Shown here: positions 4,957 through 11,564 of the stretch, piece after piece | Layout of the letters: every line of letters starts with the position of its first letter | How positions within the stretch are numbered: the first letter of the stretch is position 1 | DNA from: Bacteroidales bacterium UBA1735 | Lineage (GTDB): Bacteria; Bacteroidota; Bacteroidia; Bacteroidales; Paludibacteraceae | Assembly (NCBI GenBank): GCA_002315745.1 | Contig: DCID01000018.1 | Coordinates: forward strand, 1 to 11,776 | DNA length: 11,776 bases | Reading direction: 5' to 3' | Position numbers and translations under genes: made by a program | The notes under the pieces: model-generated | The model's database searches: none | Told to the model about the DNA's origin: nothing | The model's input: only the letters and a program-made list of their open reading frames with translations

Positions 4957-6180
4957 TCACATCAATTGGTCTAAATCGGATAGATTGATCACCTTCTCCC
5001 AGGTAAACAACTCCACCTCGCGGGCGATATCATGTCCATTCTCATCCTTGAAATGTTTGGTTACCACTTCGTTCTTGCGCCCCATATGGCCATAGCGAGC
5101 CGTCTCTTCGTAGATAGGCGATTTCAAGTGCAGCGTCTCTATGATCCCAGCCGGTGTCAAGTCAAAGTGTGTGCGGATATATTGCTCTATTCGCTCGCGG
5201 CTCACACGCAGTCCTTCACCCGTCACATACACGCTCACGGGTTCAGCCACACCGATGGCATAACTGAGTTGCACCAACATCTCGCGCGCCACACCCGCTG
5301 CCACTAAGTTCTTCGCTATATATCGTGCCATATACGCTGCCGAGCGATCCACTTTCGATGGGTCTTTACCCGAGAAAGCGCCACCACCGTGTGCACCACG
5401 GCCACCATAGGTATCCACAATGATCTTACGTCCGGTCAGACCCGTGTCCCCGTGGGGACCACCGATCACAAACTGGCCCGTTGGGTTAACGAGTAACTTA
5501 AAGTCACCTTTTAGCAACTCTCCATATCGCTGATCGCGGCGTGCCACTTCGGGTAATAGGATCTCCCGTATATCTTTCGCTATCTGCGCCTGCGTCACAC
5601 CGGGGTCATGCTGGGTGGACACGACGATCGTGTCGATACGTATAGGCTGCCCGTCGTCGCTATACTCCATGGTCACTTGCGACTTAGCATCGGGACGCAG
5701 GTAGGTCATCTGCTTACCGTCCTTACGTATGCGTGCGAGCGTATAAACTAAGGTATGCGCCATGTCGAGGGTTAACGGCATGTAGTTATCGGTCTCGTTC
5801 GTAGCGTAGCCGAACATCATACCTTGGTCGCCTGCGCCCTGCTGTTCCAGGGTCTGACGATTAACGCCTTGGGCGATGTCCGCACTCTGCTCATGCAGGG
5901 CAGTGAGGATACCGCAGCCTTCGGCTTCGAACTTATACTCGGACTTGGTGTAACCGATACGTTGGATCGTGTCCCGTGCTACTTGCTGCACGTCCACATA
6001 ACCCTTAGCGGTCACTTCGCCCGCGATGATCACCTGACCGGTGGTCACCATCGTTTCGCAAGCCACGTGGGCATCTGCATCTTGGGCTAAAAAATGGTCT
6101 AATACGGCGTCGCTGATCTGATCAGCAACCTTGTCTGGGTGTCCTTCTGACACCGATTCGGATGTAAATAAATAAGCCAT
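4957..6180 (-). CDS. metK: S-adenosylmethionine synthetase
   Basis: Makes S-adenosylmethionine from ATP and methionine in the cytoplasm. The 407-residue product has the usual length and all main motifs: SESVSEGHPDKVADQISDAVLD near residues 7-28 with His14 and Asp16 of the ATP/Mg site, GAGDQGMMFGYATNET (115-130), the GGPHGDTGLTGRK segment near 240, and the Gly-rich GGGAFSGKDPSKVDRS loop that closes over phosphate. The start ATG at 6180 gives MAYLFTSESVSEG, the expected N-terminus. Its leader holds a predicted SAM-II riboswitch (6210-6275), so its own product should shut it down. It lies after lpxH and 1 nt before lspA. Confidence 0.99.
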   Translation of the reverse strand: MAYLFTSESVSEGHPDKVADQISDAVLDHFLAQDADAHVACETMVTTGQVIIAGEVTAKGYVDVQQVARDTIQRIGYTKSEYKFEAEGCGILTALHEQSADIAQGVNRQTLEQQGAGDQGMMFGYATNETDNYMPLTLDMAHTLVYTLARIRKDGKQMTYLRPDAKSQVTMEYSDDGQPIRIDTIVVSTQHDPGVTQAQIAKDIREILLPEVARRDQRYGELLKGDFKLLVNPTGQFVIGGPHGDTGLTGRKIIVDTYGGRGAHGGGAFSGKDPSKVDRSAAYMARYIAKNLVAAGVAREMLVQLSYAIGVAEPVSVYVTGEGLRVSRERIEQYIRTHFDLTPAGIIETLHLKSPIYEETARYGHMGRKNEVVTKHFKDENGHDIAREVELFTWEKVINLSDLDQLM

Positions 6181-6191
6181 AACTTATATAA

Positions 6192-6208
6192 TTAATAGTT
6201 AATAGTTA
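6192..6208. repeat. TTAATAG heptamer repeat in the metK leader
   Basis: TTAATAG occurs twice in tandem (6192-6198, 6199-6205) followed by TTA. It lies between the end of the riboswitch and the metK start codon, so it makes the A/U-rich linker that would be the ribosome entry zone. Confidence 0.6.
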
Positions 6209-6209
6209 C

Positions 6210-6275
6210 GGCTGCTTTTTAGCTTTTATTCGGGCATAGCCCAAGTGGTTGCAAGCAGTCCAAATCAATCCACTT
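6210..6275 (-). promoter_or_regulatory. SAM-II-type riboswitch upstream of metK
   Basis: In minus-strand RNA, AAGUGG (6275-6270) pairs with CCACUU (6248-6243) as P1. The 21-nt loop contains GAUUU (6266-6262) and UUGCA (6254-6250), the two conserved segments of SAM-II loop 1, and CUGC plus GG (6255-6261) that can pair with GCAGCC (6215-6210) to give the pseudoknot, with bulged A6259. The 3' part AGCUAAAAAG (6224-6215) equals the conserved 3' end of SAM-II RNAs; GC (6223-6222) can pair with GC of UUGC. The linker holds an extra small hairpin, GGGC-UAU-GCCC (6242-6232). The element overlaps the lpxH stop (6267-6265) and ends 29 nt before the metK ATG. Control is probably of translation, since no terminator follows. 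Confidence 0.78.
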
Positions 6276-7077
6276 CATTCTTTTTCATATCGTCGGCCGT
6301 AAACGTGCATAGCTCCAATTCGCCATGCTCATCCATCTTCGCATACGTCCACAGTTTGAAGCAATCACCGAGCAGCACTACGCGTGACTGGGGTGCGATC
6401 TGCAAGTCTAAGTCGATATGACGGTGACCAAAGATATAATAGTCATTGTGATGATGTTCCTCCATTTGTTTGGCAAAAAGCACCAAAGCCTCCTTATCTT
6501 CGCCTCTATACTCAACCGGGTGAGCCAGTTCCTTGAGGCGGCTACGCTTCGCCCAACCGTATCCTAAGGCATTCCCGATAGCCGGGGGTAAGCAACGGAA
6601 GCAGAACTGCGCTGCCGAGTTATGGAAGAAGTGACGCAATCGGATGAATTTCCTAATCTTTCGGCACTCAGCGGCACTAAAATAGTTCTCCATCGGATGC
6701 GGGACGAGTCCATCACCGTGCGCCATGTAGATAGTTTTATCTCCCTCCGTCACGGTATAAGGGTGATGATGGATGATCATGCTCGTCTTCTTCTGCAATC
6801 CGCCGAACGTCCACATATCGTGGTTGCCCGTAAAGAAATGTACTCGCACGCCCTTGTGAACCAAGTGGCGAATGGTATGGAAGAACTCCGAGTACTGTTT
6901 CTTCTGTCTATCGTGAATAAAATACTCAAACCAGAAATCGAATGTATCGCCTAGTAGGTAGATACTGGTCGCATCCTTACCCATACGACGCAGTAAGATG
7001 CATAACTTCTTCTGCCGTGCAAAACTGCGATCAAAAGCCTTCGATCCTAAATGAGCATCACTTAAAAAATATATCAT
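6265..7077 (-). CDS. lpxH: UDP-2,3-diacylglucosamine diphosphatase
   Basis: Cleaves UDP-2,3-diacylglucosamine to lipid X and UMP, the fourth step of lipid A synthesis, at the inner face of the cytoplasmic membrane. The 270-residue protein is a calcineurin-like metallophosphoesterase with all metal-site motifs: DAH (7-9), GDTFDFW (43-49), GNHD (84-87), HGDG (120-123) and GHRH (217-220). The Tyr/Phe-rich DFWFEYF after the GD motif and the basic helix near 139-149 fit LpxH more than general phosphoesterases. At 270 residues it is longer than the about 240 of E. coli, as usual in this phylum. It starts 15 nt after the DUF59 gene. Its final codons and stop form the 5' part of the riboswitch of metK. 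Confidence 0.93.
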   Translation of the reverse strand: MIYFLSDAHLGSKAFDRSFARQKKLCILLRRMGKDATSIYLLGDTFDFWFEYFIHDRQKKQYSEFFHTIRHLVHKGVRVHFFTGNHDMWTFGGLQKKTSMIIHHHPYTVTEGDKTIYMAHGDGLVPHPMENYFSAAECRKIRKFIRLRHFFHNSAAQFCFRCLPPAIGNALGYGWAKRSRLKELAHPVEYRGEDKEALVLFAKQMEEHHHNDYYIFGHRHIDLDLQIAPQSRVVLLGDCFKLWTYAKMDEHGELELCTFTADDMKKNEVD

Positions 7078-7092
7078 CGATTATCCTTTTTC

Positions 7093-7407
7093 CTACAAAA
7101 ATCCCAATTCTAACTTTGCCTCCTCCGACATCATATCCTTCGTCCATTCGGGCTCGAACACAATCTGTACATCGACTGCCGTGATTCCTTCCACCGATCC
7201 CACTTTTTGCCTCACATCTTCGACGAGGAAGTCCGCCGCAGGGCAGTTAGGGGCAGTTAGGGTCATGTCGATATGGCATCCTCCCTGTTCATCCAAGTCC
7301 ACCTTGTAGATCAGTCCCAAGTCATATATGTTCACGGGTATCTCCGGGTCAAATACAGTCTTGAGCATCCGCAACACCGCTTCCTCTTTTTCCAAAAACT
7401 CGTTCAT
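7093..7407 (-). CDS. DUF59/MIP18-family metal-sulfur cluster assembly factor
   Basis: A 104-residue single-domain protein of the family of SufT, PaaD and eukaryotic MIP18/CIA2, which help place iron-sulfur clusters in target proteins. Seen are the signature DPEIPVNIYDLGLIY (20-34), TLTAPNCPAAD (49-59) with the conserved Cys55, and the C-terminal EPEWTKDMMSEEAKLELGFL typical of short bacterial members. The size fits the stand-alone form. It is the first gene after the promoter at 7435-7466, with a leader of about 22 nt, and is followed by lpxH after 15 nt. It lies next to korAB, whose enzyme needs a [4Fe-4S] cluster, though it is transcribed from its own promoter. Which proteins it serves cannot be told from sequence. 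Confidence 0.92.
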   Translation of the reverse strand: MNEFLEKEEAVLRMLKTVFDPEIPVNIYDLGLIYKVDLDEQGGCHIDMTLTAPNCPAADFLVEDVRQKVGSVEGITAVDVQIVFEPEWTKDMMSEEAKLELGFL

Positions 7408-7434
7408 GAATCACTCTTACTCAAAAAAACGGCG

Positions 7435-7466
7435 CAAAGGTACTGCTTTTTTTTGATATATGCAAA
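7435..7466 (-). promoter_or_regulatory. Promoter of the DUF59-lpxH-metK-lspA unit
   Basis: On the minus strand TTTG (7466-7463) is followed after exactly 20 nt by TACCTTTG (7442-7435), a full match to the Bacteroidota -33/-7 consensus. It is placed in the 76-nt gap between the korB stop and the DUF59 start. The sequence TTTGCGCCGTTTTT from the -7 box onward is identical over 14 nt to that of the tetR promoter. Confidence 0.8.
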
Positions 7467-7483
7467 TGTTTTTTAAAAAAATC

Positions 7484-8500
7484 TTACCACTGCTCCAGCG
7501 TAGCCGTCAGTTCGTCGAAGTTCTTCGCCTTCGAGGATGCCCGTACTTCGTTGATTTGGCGATTGACTGCCGCATCGTAGGTTTCCTCTTCGACATCTCT
7601 GATCACGCCCAGTGCTATGGGTAATGACTGATCCTCTTGTCCCATCATCGCGAGCATGTGATGCAGCGTTGGGTCTGACTCATGGGCATCGTGCACGAGC
7701 ACATCGGGATCATCGGCGGTCGTCACCACCAAGTGGGGGATCAAGCCCCTTCCGTGGGTTTCCCCGTCCGTGGACACTGATAACTTCAATCCTTTGTCCT
7801 GATCCTTACCGAAGATCATTTTCTCGCCATGGTGCAGGACGATACTATGGTCGGCGCGGGTCTCGCGGTCGGCTATCCAGTTATGCGTACCGTTATTGAA
7901 GATCACGCAGTTAACGAGGCACTCAATGACGCTCGCGCCCTTGTGCTGATGCGCCTGTATCATACAATCGACCGCCGTCGGCATATCCACATCGAGTGTA
8001 CGGGCAAAGAATGTGCCGCGTGCTCCTAGTACCAGTTCGGCGGGGATAAAGGGTCTCTCCACCGTACCAAAAGGACTCGACTTAGACACAAACCCCTTGG
8101 GGCTCGTGGGCGAATATTGCCCTTTGGTGAGGCCATAAATGCGGTTATTGAACAAACATATATTAAGGTCCACGTTTCGGCGTATCTCGTGAATGAAGTG
8201 GTTACCACCTATCGCCAGACAGTCTCCATCGCCCGACATCTGCCATACAGTCAGTTCGGGATGGGAGGTCTTGACACCCGTCGCAATCGCGCCACCGCGA
8301 CCATGAATCGTATTGAATCCGTACGTATTGAGGTAATGCGGCATACGGGACGAACATCCTATACCCGATATGACTACTGTCTCACAGGTTGGCACACCTA
8401 TCTGCGCCATCGCTTTCGTTAATGCTGCCAAGATAGCGTGGTCGCCACAACCTGGACAGAAACGAACATATTGATTACTTTTAAATGTACTTGCGTCCAT
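7484..8500 (-). CDS. korB: 2-oxoglutarate:ferredoxin oxidoreductase, beta subunit
   Basis: Thiamine-diphosphate-binding subunit of the oxygen-sensitive enzyme that joins 2-oxoglutarate, succinyl-CoA and reduced ferredoxin in anaerobes. In the 338-residue protein, CPGCGDH (15-21), GIGCSSR (46-52) and NCVIFN (197-202) place Cys15, Cys18, Cys49 and Cys198 where the four ligands of the [4Fe-4S] cluster sit in characterised 2-oxoacid:ferredoxin oxidoreductases. GDGDCLAIGGNHFIH (90-104) to FNNRIYGLTKGQ (117-128) is the thiamine-diphosphate/Mg motif. KGQYSPTSPKG is typical of KorB. The start codon is 20 nt after the korA stop; that spacer is wholly TTTAGAG repeats. No hairpin terminator follows; the next promoter begins 17 nt past its stop. 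Confidence 0.97.
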   Translation of the reverse strand: MDASTFKSNQYVRFCPGCGDHAILAALTKAMAQIGVPTCETVVISGIGCSSRMPHYLNTYGFNTIHGRGGAIATGVKTSHPELTVWQMSGDGDCLAIGGNHFIHEIRRNVDLNICLFNNRIYGLTKGQYSPTSPKGFVSKSSPFGTVERPFIPAELVLGARGTFFARTLDVDMPTAVDCMIQAHQHKGASVIECLVNCVIFNNGTHNWIADRETRADHSIVLHHGEKMIFGKDQDKGLKLSVSTDGETHGRGLIPHLVVTTADDPDVLVHDAHESDPTLHHMLAMMGQEDQSLPIALGVIRDVEEETYDAAVNRQINEVRASSKAKNFDELTATLEQW

Positions 8501-8533
8501 TTTAGTTTAGAGTTTAGAGTTTAGAGTTTAGAG
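8501..8533. repeat. TTTAGAG heptamer repeat spanning the korA stop
   Basis: Four perfect tandem copies of TTTAGAG (8506-8512, 8513-8519, 8520-8526, 8527-8533) plus a partial TTTAG (8501-8505). The array fills the entire korA-korB spacer right up to the korB ATG and also encodes the last residues of KorA (Asn-Ser-Lys-Leu region) and its TAA stop at 8521-8523. Confidence 0.93.
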
Positions 8534-10359
8534 TTCACGGCGGAGACGATACGTTCGACGGCGAAGGGTTGCCCCATGATCTCATTATATTGTAGGAACG
8601 TAACATCCTGTACACGGGCACGCAAGAGCGTCGCTAATTGGCCCGTGTTCAGTTCGCACACAATCACTTTCTTATACTGGTGCATCACCTCTGCCGTGTT
8701 CTTTGGCATAGGGTGAATATAGTTCAACTGCACTTGGGCGCAGTTCAGTTCCTGAGCCGCAGCCCGTAGGTGTCCCTCGGTACTACCCCATCCTACGAGT
8801 AGCGTGTCGCTCGCTATGTTCCCTTGCACTTCGAGCAATGGGATCTGCTCTGCGATACGGTCAATCTTTGCTTGACGAGCACGCACCATACGTTCGTGGT
8901 TCTCCGGTTTGGTCGATATAGTGCCTAACTGAGCATCGCGCTCGAGACCGATATTGCGGTACTCAAAGCCTTCCATACCTGGCACCGCGCAGTAGCGTAC
9001 ACCATGTTCGTCACGGAGTGCAGGGTTATATTGTCCTTTGAGCGACTGAGGCACCGACTGCGGCTCAATAGCCGGCAGGTCGTTCAGTTGGGGGATAGCC
9101 CACACACTCGAACCATTGGCCAGATAGGTATCGGTCATAAGGATGACGGGTGTCATATTCTCCAAGGCGATCTTACATGCTTGGTAAGCATACTCAAAGC
9201 AGTTAGCGCTGTTCGATGCCGCGATGACGACTACGGGGCACTCGCCATTACGGCCATATACGGCTTGCAGCAAGTCGGTCTGTTCGGTCTTAGTAGGCAG
9301 ACCGGTAGAGGGACCTCCGCGCTGTACATCTATCACGACGAGTGGTAACTCGGCCATGACCGCCAGCCCTATCGCCTCGCTCTTGAGGCTCAGTCCTGGA
9401 CCCGACGTACTGGTGCAGGCGAGGTCGCCTGCGAACGACGCACCAATGGCGGTGCAGACCCCTGCTATCTCGTCCTCGGCTTGAACAACCATCACGTTCA
9501 TATCCTTGCGTCCCGCTAACTCGTGCATGATATCCGTCGCTGGGGTGATTGGGTATGAACCGAGGAAAAGTCGCTTGCCGCAGCGTTGTGCGGCAGCTAT
9601 CAGACCCCATGCGGTGGCTTTGTTGCCGGCGATGAGGGTATGCTTCTCGCTGGCGGAGCCAGCCATTGAAGCAGGGCTAGAAATTCTAGGGTCTCTAGGG
9701 TCGACGTGTATCTGGTTGACAGAGAGCGCGAGGTTCTGACCATAGTTGAAGCCGTCGGTCAGCACCTTGACGTTGTTCGGGATAAGGTCCGGTTTCTTAT
9801 GAAATTTCTCCTCGAGGAAATGGATTGCTTTGTCGATGGGGCGATCGAATAGCCAGCATACTACGCCTAAGGCGAACATGTTACGCGATTTGAGGATCGA
9901 CTTATTGTCCAGTCCCGAGTCTTTTAAGCTCTCCTTCGTGAGCGAAGTTAAGGCTACCGGCACGACCTGCACCGTCTCTTTGATGGCTAGTTCGGTGAAA
10001 GGATTATCCGTCGTGTACTGGGCTTTCTCTAAGTCTGCCTTGGTGAACGTATCGGTATCGACGACGATGATCGCATGGTCGTGGAACAGTTGGTTCGTCA
10101 CGCACACTTTGAGCGCAGCTGCGTTCATGGCTACAATCACGTCGGCTTTATCACCAGGCGTATAGACGCCTTGACCTAAATTAACTTGGAATCCGCTGAC
10201 ACCACCTAAGGTTCCTTGAGGTGCGCGGATCTCCGCAGGGAAATCGGGTAAGGTGGATATTTCATCCCCTAAGATGGCTGATAGTGACGAGAACATGTTT
10301 CCCGTTAACTGCATCCCATCTCCCGAATCTCCGCAAAAACGAATGACTACGTTTTTCAT
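8521..10359 (-). CDS. korA: 2-oxoglutarate:ferredoxin oxidoreductase, fused gamma-alpha subunit
   Basis: A 612-residue protein. Residues 1-205 are the gamma domain (GDSGDGMQLTGN 10-21, PAEIRAPQGTLGGVSGFQVN 41-60), and about 240-612 the alpha domain with YPITPATDIMHELA (269-282), the pyruvate:ferredoxin oxidoreductase N-domain motif, then VQAEDEIAG (292-300), TSTSGPGLSLKSEAIGLA and QRGGPSTGLPTKTEQ. With KorB it forms the enzyme. The ATG at 10359 is chosen because MKNVVIRFCGDSGDG is the normal start and it shares one base with the engB stop (TAATG); an in-frame extension to 10461 lies inside engB and is not family-like. The linker at 220-228 (DPRDPRISS) is encoded by a 9-bp CTAG repeat, and the last residues and stop by a TTTAGAG array. 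Confidence 0.97.
   Translation of the reverse strand: MKNVVIRFCGDSGDGMQLTGNMFSSLSAILGDEISTLPDFPAEIRAPQGTLGGVSGFQVNLGQGVYTPGDKADVIVAMNAAALKVCVTNQLFHDHAIIVVDTDTFTKADLEKAQYTTDNPFTELAIKETVQVVPVALTSLTKESLKDSGLDNKSILKSRNMFALGVVCWLFDRPIDKAIHFLEEKFHKKPDLIPNNVKVLTDGFNYGQNLALSVNQIHVDPRDPRISSPASMAGSASEKHTLIAGNKATAWGLIAAAQRCGKRLFLGSYPITPATDIMHELAGRKDMNVMVVQAEDEIAGVCTAIGASFAGDLACTSTSGPGLSLKSEAIGLAVMAELPLVVIDVQRGGPSTGLPTKTEQTDLLQAVYGRNGECPVVVIAASNSANCFEYAYQACKIALENMTPVILMTDTYLANGSSVWAIPQLNDLPAIEPQSVPQSLKGQYNPALRDEHGVRYCAVPGMEGFEYRNIGLERDAQLGTISTKPENHERMVRARQAKIDRIAEQIPLLEVQGNIASDTLLVGWGSTEGHLRAAAQELNCAQVQLNYIHPMPKNTAEVMHQYKKVIVCELNTGQLATLLRARVQDVTFLQYNEIMGQPFAVERIVSAVNSKL
9677..9703. repeat. In-frame 9-bp CTAG repeat inside korA
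   Basis: CTAG at 9677, 9686 and 9695 (units CTAGAAATT, CTAGGGTCT, CTAGGGTCG) has the same 9-bp phase as the intergenic array at 2822-2857. Because 9 bp is three codons, the frame is kept and it encodes DPR-DPR-ISS in the linker between the gamma and alpha domains. Confidence 0.85.
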
Positions 10360-11000
10360 TATTGTATAGAAACTAATATTTGTTCGATATAGTTCATTAA
10401 CTCCTCCTTGCCATAAGCGGTATCGGCGCTGGTGACGAAGATAGGAGGAAGTTCTTCCCAAACCTCCTGAAGTTTGAGTTTATAGGCACCGATATTCTCC
10501 GACAAGCGGCCTTTACCGACCTTGTCTGCTTTCGTGAAGACAATAGAGAACGGAATACCATTCTCCCCTAACCACTCCATAAAATCCAGATCAATCTTCT
10601 GCGGCGCTAACCGACAATCGACCAATACAAAGAGGTTGGTTAACTGCTCACGGAGCAAGCAATAACGCTCAATCATCTTACGCAGTTGCTCACGCTGCTT
10701 AAGGCTCGTCTGGGCGAAGCCGTAGCCGGGCAAGTCCACGAGATGCCAAGATGATGTACGATTTACGGATGTACCATTTACGCTTTCTGCGAAGGTACTT
10801 TGAACGGCGAAGTGGTTAATGAGAAGGGTCTTACCGGGTTTTTGGCTCGTCTTAGCCAGTTTGGGGTTATGGCACAGCATATTGATAAGGGAAGACTTAC
10901 CCACATTACTGCGGCCGATGAAAGCAAACTCGGGAAGCGTGCTATTGGGGCACGCATTGACATCGGGACTCGATATGAGAAAATTAGCGAATTGGATCAT
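10359..11000 (-). CDS. engB: Ribosome-assembly GTP-binding protein EngB (YsxC/YihA)
   Basis: Essential small GTPase needed for late assembly of the 50S subunit. The 213-residue protein has G1 GRSNVGKS (29-36), G2 Thr58 in KPGKT, G3 DLPGYGFA (89-96), G4 TKAD (156-159) and G5 SAD (191-193), and the conserved start ...LPEFAFIGRSNVGKSSLINML. Between switch I and strand beta3 it carries an extra loop, about residues 67-84, containing SVNGT-SVNRT from a 15-bp tandem repeat; most members have only a few residues here, and they are usually about 195-205 residues long. The start lies 3 nt after the usp stop; its TAA shares a base with the korA ATG, so korA translation is likely coupled to it. Confidence 0.96.
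   Translation of the reverse strand: MIQFANFLISSPDVNACPNSTLPEFAFIGRSNVGKSSLINMLCHNPKLAKTSQKPGKTLLINHFAVQSTFAESVNGTSVNRTSSWHLVDLPGYGFAQTSLKQREQLRKMIERYCLLREQLTNLFVLVDCRLAPQKIDLDFMEWLGENGIPFSIVFTKADKVGKGRLSENIGAYKLKLQEVWEELPPIFVTSADTAYGKEELMNYIEQILVSIQ
10755..10784. repeat. In-frame 15-bp tandem repeat inside engB
   Basis: Two copies of a 15-bp unit (10770-10784 and 10755-10769), read on the minus strand as AGCGTAAATGGTACA and TCCGTAAATCGTACA, encode SVNGT and SVNRT (residues 73-82). The second copy shares CGTAAATCGTA with the rpsB-tsf heptamer array. Confidence 0.85.
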
Positions 11001-11003
11001 GAG

Positions 11004-11564
11004 TTAATCACATAATGAAAATAAATCGGCACGGGGATTGACGAGCATGACGGGTACAGAGGAACGGCGAATAGCATGGCGTTCAGGAGCGCCAAACAGC
11101 CAATCATCTAAGCCATACTCACGGCTAGCGGTAAGGATGAGTAGGTCGTACTGCAACTCTTTCTGCCGCTTCACTGCCTCTTTGGATAGGCCAAAACTGT
11201 TCGACTGCGCCTCCATCACCTCGTAGGAGATTGTCTCGCCCGTGCGCTCGGCTACCTGACGGATATGGGTGAGTATTCGATTGATATTACGCTGCGCATG
11301 CGATCCATAATCATGTGCCTTAAAGAGGATAAGATGCGCACCCGTCTTACGAGCGAGATAAGTACACAGTTCGACTTTATAAACCTCCTCCTCCAGCATC
11401 GTGACGGGCACTAAGATCCTCTGTAAGGGGTGCACCTCCATCGTCGGACAGACGAAGATATATGGTCGTCGCTCTTCGCGGCAAGCATCTAAGTTTGCCT
11501 GAATCCATCGAGACTTTTGGTCACAAGCGATGCAGTTAATATCGTTATTATCATCCCAGATCAT
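11004..11564 (-). CDS. Universal stress protein-like protein
   Basis: A 186-residue cytoplasmic protein. Residues about 47-178 look like a Usp domain: PLQRILVPVTMLEEE (first strand), LCTYLARKTGAHLILFKAHDYG, then YDLLILTASREYGLDDWLFG and the C-terminal SVPVMLVNPRADL. The usual ATP motif Gly-x2-Gly-x9-Gly-Ser/Thr is not intact (only FGAPERHAI-type remains), so nucleotide binding is doubtful. The first 46 residues are not a standard Usp part and contain CIAC (11-14, a CxxC), Cys28 and Cys39. The ATG at 11564 is chosen because it shares a base with the mltG stop (TGATG); a longer frame to 11675 overlaps the mltG gene and is not believable. Coupled to mltG and 3 nt before engB. Function not known. 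Confidence 0.8.
   Translation of the reverse strand: MIWDDNNDINCIACDQKSRWIQANLDACREERRPYIFVCPTMEVHPLQRILVPVTMLEEEVYKVELCTYLARKTGAHLILFKAHDYGSHAQRNINRILTHIRQVAERTGETISYEVMEAQSNSFGLSKEAVKRQKELQYDLLILTASREYGLDDWLFGAPERHAIRRSSVPVMLVNPRADLFSLCD

Noticed and set aside
6232..6242. GGGC-UAU-GCCC hairpin as a terminator between lpxH and metK
   Set aside because: The stem is short with no U-run after it, and it fits better as an additional hairpin in the riboswitch linker.
7468..7481. T-run/A-run palindrome after korB as a terminator
   Set aside because: The run has no G+C stem, it lies against the -33 box of the next promoter, and the same 15-mer occurs just after the rplM promoter start, where a terminator makes no sense.
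8501..8533. Possible CRISPR-like array
   Set aside because: Seven-base units without spacers; a simple tandem repeat.
9004..9348. 114-codon plus-strand open frame opposite korA
   Set aside because: Antisense shadow; no domain, promoter or start signal.
10360..10461. In-frame N-terminal extension of korA by 34 residues
   Set aside because: It overlaps the engB 3' end, has no family similarity, and the ATG at 10359 with the TAATG overlap gives the normal KorA N-terminus.
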